Positions 58,106 to 64,000 of a DNA stretch of 64,000 nucleotides are shown in pieces; positions within the stretch are counted from its first letter, which is position 1; each line of letters begins with the position of its first letter. The DNA lies in NCBI RefSeq assembly GCF_030272615.1, contig NC_081406.1:475686900-475750899 (forward strand). The letters are read 5' to 3'. The stretch is from Cryptomeria japonica. Taxonomy: Eukaryota > Streptophyta > Pinopsida > Cupressales > Cupressaceae. The notes under the pieces are model-generated. The model was given only the letters and a program-made list of their open reading frames with translations, had not been told where the DNA came from and did no database searches. A program made the position numbers and the translations under genes.

Positions 58106-58655
58106 TTCCGTACGAAGTTGCAGAAGGACACCGTATGGACTCATGCATTTTAGTACGGAACAATTTCATACAGTTTTGTACGGACACAAGCGCCAAGAAA
58201 GAGAAAAAAAAATCCGTACAATTTCGTACGGTCATTGGTGTCAAAAAAGGCAAAAGGGCTGTATGATGGCAAATTAGTCCATCCGCAGGGAAAGAGAAAG
58301 GTCCGTACGCTTTTGAATTGACCGATGTTTTGATTGCCAGGTGCATATACACCATTTCATCCAGCACTATACATGAAGAGCGGAATCGACCATAGTACAT
58401 GAGCATAATCAGGGAAAGAAGTCGAAACATCTTGCAACCGTACAAGAGAAAAATTTGCCACGCTGTACACACTAAGGCAGCCGTACAACCGTACCGGAAT
58501 TGGCAAAAAAGATAGTTAGGACACTCGGAACGATTAGCATTTGAACCCCAGGAAACAAAATTCAGTCGATGGAGCAGACAAGTAGAAGGTTGAAGAAATT
58601 AGATTGGCGAAGGAGGCTATAGGAATCCCAGAGAGGATAACACGGAAAGGATTCA

Positions 58656-60641
58656 ATGGGTGACCAACAGGATGCGAGCCGGGGGAAGGCCGTGGGGCAG
58701 GATGCACGAACACACAAAGTCACGCCAGACATTGTGACGTTTGAGGGACTAACTGGCAGTATGTGCAGACAATGGTGGGAAACGGCCCTAACCCCAGCCG
58801 ACATTGAGGTCAAAGTAGCCCTTGCCAAAGCACGCGTCCAGGACGCAGTACAAATGCCCATCTTTTCTATTAAGGAATTTGAACCATGCTTGTGCACTAT
58901 GATCAAAACCTATGATCCCAAGTTGCGTACGTCGTCATTTAAGTTTCAGCATATAGATATCATAGTTTCTTTCAATCCGAATGATTTCGAGAGGGTTTTT
59001 GGCATCCCGGATAAAGGGAGAAAGATTGACAAAAATGGAACGAAGATGTCCCAAGAACGGAAAACGCAACTGTTAAAAGAAATGTGCCGGGATGACTTGA
59101 CGACAACCGACTGGGCAAGGATTCTAGCACGGCAGGGCAGAGGGTTAAAGAAAACATTCCTGAAACTTGGCATCTGGCAGTGCTTGCTCGATTTGATGCA
59201 GAGTCGATTAACTGGCGCAAGTAGGGCGTCTAATGCAGCGGTACCTATGATTGCACTGATGCAGGGCCTGAAGAAAGGTACGGTATATGATTGGGCGAGT
59301 TTGTTATCGGATAGAGCCCACGATTTCATGATGCTGAAGCACAAAGTTTTTTACATGCCGTACCATGCCATCGGGTTGTTTTTGGACTCCGTACGAGTAC
59401 AGGTACCAGCCAATCTGAGAGGGTGGCAACCACGAGACTGCATTGATTCCTTACAGCTAACTATTTTCTATTGGACAAAGTTGGACGCACTCACGGTTGG
59501 TGGCGAGGGTCAGACCAACAGGAAGAGAAGAAGGTAGGTCCCGGTGGTGGTGTCGGTTAGTGACACTGGTTCAAGCCAGGCAGAGAGTAGTGCAGACGAG
59601 AGTGTGGAGTCCGAGAAGACATTGAGGTGTTCCGGAGGGGACACTACTTTCCGACTCTCGAAGCTGGCCGAAGTAGAGGTGGAGACAGGGACCCCTGGTA
59701 CGGAAGAGGGCGGCTATGTAATGTCTTTTGTCTAGGTACCACGTGGAACCCGCGGGCTGCCAGCAGGGGGTGTGGCACGACATCCAGGAGAGGGGGTTCG
59801 GGCAAGGCAGTTGTTATTCACACCAGCATTCCTGCACGTTGACGGGGAATTGACACCACTTTCCTCGTCTGGGGTGATGACGGGAGTTCTTCCTGGGGTG
59901 GCCATTCCAGCATTCAGGTAGATGCATCCTTGACCTATAATGCAAACACCTGCAGTGACCACCACTCCTTGTATTCCAATGCGCTCACCTGTCACGGAAC
60001 AGGAAATAGGGACGAAAGGCATGGGGTAGGCAAAGGATAGTGGGGAAGCAATGGAGGACACAGACACATGGTTGGAATAGTATGCCGCCCCACCCATAGT
60101 TCTGATAAAGCCACCACTTGCTACACCTCGCAATCCTACACAGGCTGAGGTAGTCGAGTTGGTGGAGCATCCTGCAGAGCTGGTTTTGCCCACTAGTGGC
60201 AAGGAGGAGATACCTTCACAGATGGGCCTTCAGGATGAAGGTGTAGGGAGGACCCAGCCTACTGCTGAAGCACAATTTTTTGCTGAGATGGAGGGGGCAG
60301 TTCAGCTGTTGGTAGCTTCCACAGTTGAGGAATCCATTGTTCAACCAACTTTGGAGAGCCTACGTGAGTTTGCTACTACAGGGGTAGGAGAGGCATTCCA
60401 GAGGTGCTTTGAGGCATGGGGATGGCCGACCATAGACCTACCTGAGATGAGAGTAGAGTGGCAGTGTTAGGAGGTGGCCGAAGAGAGTCGAGTGCAGACT
60501 TTGGTGAGACAGATTGAGCAGGCTGTGCAGGATGGCTATTACCGACTCCGGGAGGCTCAGATCCAGGCAGATAGAGCTGCGAAGCTGGCCGCTCGCGTCC
60601 CGTCATTGGAGACGGAGTTGGCCCAGCAGCAGGCCCAATAG
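58656..60641 (+). pseudogene. Extra 3' ORF (aORF) of element B, broken by stops
   Basis: A 293-codon open part (58,656-59,537; MGDQQDASRG to NRKRRR) is followed in the same frame by pieces at 59,544-59,735, then further stops, and 60,159-60,470 and onward to a TAG at about 60,640, so the ancestral ORF was about 660 codons. The N-terminal domain has FNPNDFERVFGIPDKGRK, SRLTGASRASNA, KGTVYDWASLLSDR and FYMPYHAIGLFLDS. The middle is low-complexity; the end looks coiled-coil (RIEQ... QADRAAKLAAR). The motif order matches the ORF in units 1 and 2. It lies where Tat/Athila elements often carry an extra or env-like ORF; its function is unknown. Confidence 0.65.
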
Positions 60642-61082
60642 TATGTCTGATTTTCTGATTTGTAAAGTGATTACACACAATGGTAAGAATGTAGAACTTG
60701 CTAATTACATAAAGAATTAGAAGACCTGATCTATGCAATTTTCTGATCGCTTTTTCTGAGTTACTTCTTTATGATCATGCGAGTGGAATTATCTGATCGT
60801 TCCTTAAAGAATGGGGTCTTGTATTAATCGCCTTCCCAAATGATTTCTTTCTAAACATGTGATTATGTTGATGCAGTTTCTGTTTGATTGTCTCTTTTAT
60901 CATGCATCCAAAGCCATGTAATTGGTGATGGACCCTCCAAATACAAGGCAGATCGTTGGCTCCTATGATCGCTGTGGATTTGAGTTTGAGTAATTGACAA
61001 AATACAAACTTTTCCATGCCATTGTGCAGTCTGACGTCCTTGCATTTATTCCCTCCTAATGACTTTAAAGGAGGTGTCTGTT
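60642..61082 (+). repeat. 3' tail and polypurine tract of element B
   Basis: Begins directly after the extra ORF and ends TTTAAAGGAGGTGTCTGTT. It is nearly identical to 51,049-51,486, but what follows (CATTGGGAATGG) is not the LTR. Confidence 0.75.
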
Positions 61083-61389
61083 CATTGGGAATGGTTTCCT
61101 CAAACAGTCACATCCTTTTCTCTGTAACGTTTTCTAATATGAGCACTCAACTTAATATCTATAAATCATTTGTTTGCAAGTTTTAATTCCCTCATTGTTC
61201 AGCTCTCATAATTTAATACCATTTATGTATTCCCTCACGATGACTTAATGCTTGGTTGAGTGGATAGTAAACGGATCTCTTATTTTAGTGAGTCCTCAAT
61301 ATTATTTAATATCTTGGATGATGGTTAGCTTATAATAAGCTATTCTATATGATTTCATGGTGAAACGAGAAGATTTATTTCAGTCTTAT
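61083..61389. other. Stretch without recognised feature
   Basis: AT-rich, no gene or repeat seen. It begins exactly where the 3' LTR of element B would be expected. Confidence 0.4.
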
Positions 61390-62487
61390 CAAGGTTGCCA
61401 TTCATAATAGATAATCGCCTCTTATCAAACTGGTCATTGTATTGATAATGTAAAGTAATTTAATGTAAAGGTATTCTTAATAAAATCACTGCTCTTTTGT
61501 CTTTGTTTTCTGTGACTCAGTCTACTATTTACTGGCCTTTGGCCTTTATTAAGTGATATGGTTATTAGTCTTCCCTGCTTGGAATTTGCTTGCCCACAAG
61601 CAATCTTAGACCTTCATGTTGATACCAGGGTCACATATGAGTCTGTAGAATGTTCCCACACATACTCCTTGTTTCATGCTAATGATTCTAATATCACAAA
61701 AGTTTGTCAAACTCTATCATACTATGAAGGAATTCATTTAATCTACCCATCATATAAATTCTTAGGTCCCTAGGTTTATGATTGTCTTGAATCTTATCAT
61801 ATGATTCTGGAATGGCTTCTTTATCCAACTCGAAAAGTGGATTATCGTAGGTCACATTAGCTTCAACCTCAAACACGGGATTATTAAAAGCTGAATGTTA
61901 TCCTTCTTTCCAAAACCAAACCTATGTTTTGCCAAACTTTCATTATTTGATTTCTACGGACAATGGTTCGAGCAATAGGTCTCATCTATGTCCAATTCCT
62001 CAATCTCATCATTTCTTCTTTTGTTTTCTGGTGCCTTCAAGTGTTTAGTTACTACATCTTGATTCTCTGCTTGTAAGGTTTTATGAACATCTATCAAATT
62101 TTCCTTTTCATTCTTATATAATTCTAGTGCCTCATGACATTTAGCTGTCGATCTATTCTTGCTTAGTATCTTCAGTACCTCATCCTCTAAAGACTTCAAT
62201 GCTATTTGTTGAGATCTTTGACTAGGTGAGTGTGGGTGTGGAACTCTTGATGTAGTACTTGAATCACAATACTTAGTCTGGAAACTCATCTCTTGTTCAT
62301 CCAGTCTTAATAAGGTCACCATTCATAATACATAATGGCCTCTTATCAAATTGGTAATTGTATTGATAATATAAAGTAGTTTAATTTAAAGGTCTTAATA
62401 AAATTGGCACTCTTTTGTCTTTGTTTTCTTTGACTTGTTCTACGATTTAGTGGTCTTTGGCCTTTATTAAGCAATAGGGTTATTACA
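61390..62487. repeat. Direct repeats of about 175 bp flanking 740 bp
   Basis: The copies at about 61,396-61,565 and 62,311-62,482 (CCATTCATAATA ... CCTTTGGCCTTTATTAAG ... GGTTATTA) are about 85 percent alike by eye. Between them minus-strand frames (61,954-62,322 and 61,694-61,876) contain charged sequence such as LFELDKEAIPESYDKI that I cannot assign. This could be a small LTR-like element or a tandem duplication. Confidence 0.45.
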
Positions 62488-62489
62488 TA

Positions 62490-62762
62490 TGTTCATGTTG
62501 AATTTGAAAGGGTTGTCCGCAGATTTGGTCTTAGGGAACGATACCTCCCTTCGATCCGCATAATTGAGGAGGTGAAAGATCCTCTGAAGGGTTGCCTTGA
62601 GAGTGAGGAACATTCAGTTCTTCACATTGAGCTTATTGAGTTGTCATATTAGATTTGAGGTATTTGCATCAGACCTTCAGACTACCACGATTTTGCTCAT
62701 TGGTCATGGTGAATGCATATTTTCATGTGTTTGAGGACAACGATCTCATCTAAGGAAAAGGG
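62490..62762 (+). pseudogene. 3' internal end of a retroelement, with polypurine tract
   Basis: A short broken frame (FERVVRRFGLRERYLPSIRI, then a stop) is followed by ACAACGATCTCATC and the purine run AAGGAAAAGGG immediately before the LTR. The protein piece is not assigned. Confidence 0.45.
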
Positions 62763-63828
62763 TGTAATGTCCCCACTTTGAAATAAAATTTAATAATAAA
62801 TGATAATAATAAAATTAAAATATTTAAATTAAATTAAAATATAAAATAATATAATTAAATATGATTAATTAAAAATTAATAAAGTTAATGAAAAGTCAAA
62901 AGACATGAAATGAAAAGTTGTGACTCTCTCAAAAATGAGATATAAAAGGAAGAAGAGAACCTCATTTGAGAGGGGGAATAAATTGGGAAATGAGAAGTGC
63001 AGATCTGATTTAAATAACAAGTGCAGATCTGATTATCCCTTTCAAATGGTAGAAATAATGAAGAGTTGCACTCTTTCAAAGGGTGCTAATGGTGAAAGGG
63101 TATGTCTCTTGCCAAAGGGCATACATGATAAAGAGGTGTGACCTCTCCCTCAAATTGAGAGATATAAAGGAAAGGAATCAAAGCATCCACTAACATCACC
63201 ATCGATCAGTCCAGATCAGAACTGTTGTTAGATCACAGTCCATATATATATATTTTTTTATATAATACTTATAGAAGGGGGTTGATTGTATTCTTTTGGT
63301 GGCATTATAATAACTAATTGACCGATCAAGTATTGCGAATTATATTGGATACTAACTAAATGATTAATGAATGTTAAGTGATCATTAGAAGGGGTGCGAT
63401 TGTTATTATTATTTTTTTCCGAAAGGTCATGATGCAGGTTAAGGGAGGGCAGCGACCTTTCCAAGGGGTTGCTGCCACCAATAGACGTGGCTGGAAGTGC
63501 ACAACTCTCCATCCACGATGGATGGGATAAATACCCCAGCAATTGTGGAAAAGGGGGGGAAGAAAGTAACACGGGAAGCCTACATTCTGTCACCAATATG
63601 ATCAGCCAGAGATTCAAACTGTACGAACTCTGCTATTTCTTTCAGGAAGATAAGAAGATGCCCTTCCTAAAACCTTTTTGACAGTTAAGGAAGTATAACC
63701 TAGGACAGAATAAGAGCCATTTAGGAAGAGATAGTTTTGTCTCTTAATCGATTTAGTTAAGTTATAAATATATTGGAAATCGATTAATTACGGTTAAAAC
63801 TGTCTTGAACCAAGTAGGGGACATTACA
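62763..63828 (+). repeat. LTR of about 1.07 kb, TGTAATGTCCCC...GGGGACATTACA
   Basis: The 12-bp ends are perfect inverted complements, and a polypurine tract precedes it, so it is probably a 3' LTR. No 5-bp duplication matches across it. The same ends occur at 12,518-14,825 (right end slightly changed), but the interiors differ. Confidence 0.75.
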
Positions 63829-64000
63829 GAGGAATCCAGAGAGAGATTCATAGGGAATCTCTTAAGAGACAATATATATATTGTAGAGGTTAACCATATG
63901 CATATGTTAGAGATAGAGAAGTTTGAGCGGGGGTGGGATCTCTGCCAAGCTTTGAGAACATTAATGATTTCACTCATTAATAGAGATCCCAAATAGAGAC
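63829..64000. other. Window end, unassigned
   Basis: A short plus-strand frame (from 63,805, ending 63,996) crosses the LTR boundary and matches nothing known to me. Confidence 0.3.

Larger units (their letters stand above)
51482..61082 (+). mobile_element. Tat/Athila-like Ty3 retrotransposon with extra 3' ORF (element B)
   Basis: The order is LTR, PBS, short ORF, gag with four CCHC knuckles, protease, RT (catalytic core deleted), RNase H, integrase, tandem repeat, extra ORF, 3' tail with polypurine tract. No 3' LTR follows the tail at 61,082. Gag and pol share one frame, broken by several stops and a few frameshifts. Relationship to element A is evident in every domain. Confidence 0.88.

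Overview
This window looks like nuclear DNA of a plant with a giant genome, most likely a conifer or other gymnosperm. The basis is ordinary plant GT-AG exons lost inside a very long intron, plant-type Ty3/gypsy lineages (Tat/Athila-like and chromodomain elements), hAT transposons, and old, nested, heavily mutated insertions almost everywhere else. No rRNA, tRNA, operon or prokaryotic feature was seen. The species call is inference.

Only one host gene is recognisable. Five plus-strand exons (15,063-15,138; 15,279-15,377; 15,482-15,636; 15,754-15,858; 50,224-50,310) encode part of a CASTOR/POLLUX-type ion channel. They are closest to the plant POLLUX-like group known in Arabidopsis as the plastid envelope channels PEC1/PEC2. 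The splice phases agree at every junction. The fourth and fifth exons are separated by a 34,365-bp intron that holds most of the window. The 5' and 3' parts of the gene are not visible.

Layout: 1-5,195, minus-strand Tat-like Ty3 element (LTR, PBS, short ORF, gag, protease-RT-RNase H), cut by the window edge. 5,639-6,310, hAT-type MITE with an 8-bp target duplication and a GC-rich hairpin. About 8,776-9,418, possible LTR fragment. 9,506-9,710, 92-bp-arm foldback. 12,028-14,825, chromovirus RT fragment joined to a 2.3-kb LTR. Channel exons 1-4. 16,107-16,870, gag/protease remnant. 19,220-26,728, a 7.5-kb LTR-like unit (unit 1) with TSD GGGCT. 28,210 to about 48,282, a hAT element whose transposase gene was hit twice: by a 2.4-kb LTR-like unit (unit 3, 30,115-40,094), itself hit by a 7.6-kb LTR-like unit (unit 2, 31,328-38,934, TSD ACTTC), and by a 6.8-kb two-LTR element (40,371-47,127). 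Channel exon 5. 51,049-61,082, plus-strand Tat-like element with integrase and an extra 3' ORF. 62,490-63,828, the 3' end of another element with its LTR.

The most unusual system is the family of units 1, 2 and 3. Each starts TGTTG, ends CAACA and has 5-bp target duplications (one imperfect), but shows no internal LTR pair. On its coding strand each reads: terminus, tandem array, in units 1 and 2 a long ORF, then a TATA box, an R/U5-like tract and the other terminus. They are best read as solo LTRs, two of them giant, carrying a roughly 1,073-codon ORF in U3. Unit 2 keeps the ORF open. Its protein shares a motif with the ORF that lies between integrase and the 3' end of the plus-strand Tat-like element. 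This suggests that a 3' accessory ORF was absorbed into the LTR. Upstream of the ORF, units 1 and 2 have 13 and 12 copies of a roughly 32-bp palindromic core at about 169-bp spacing, with strongly diverged spacers and paired base changes in the core stem.
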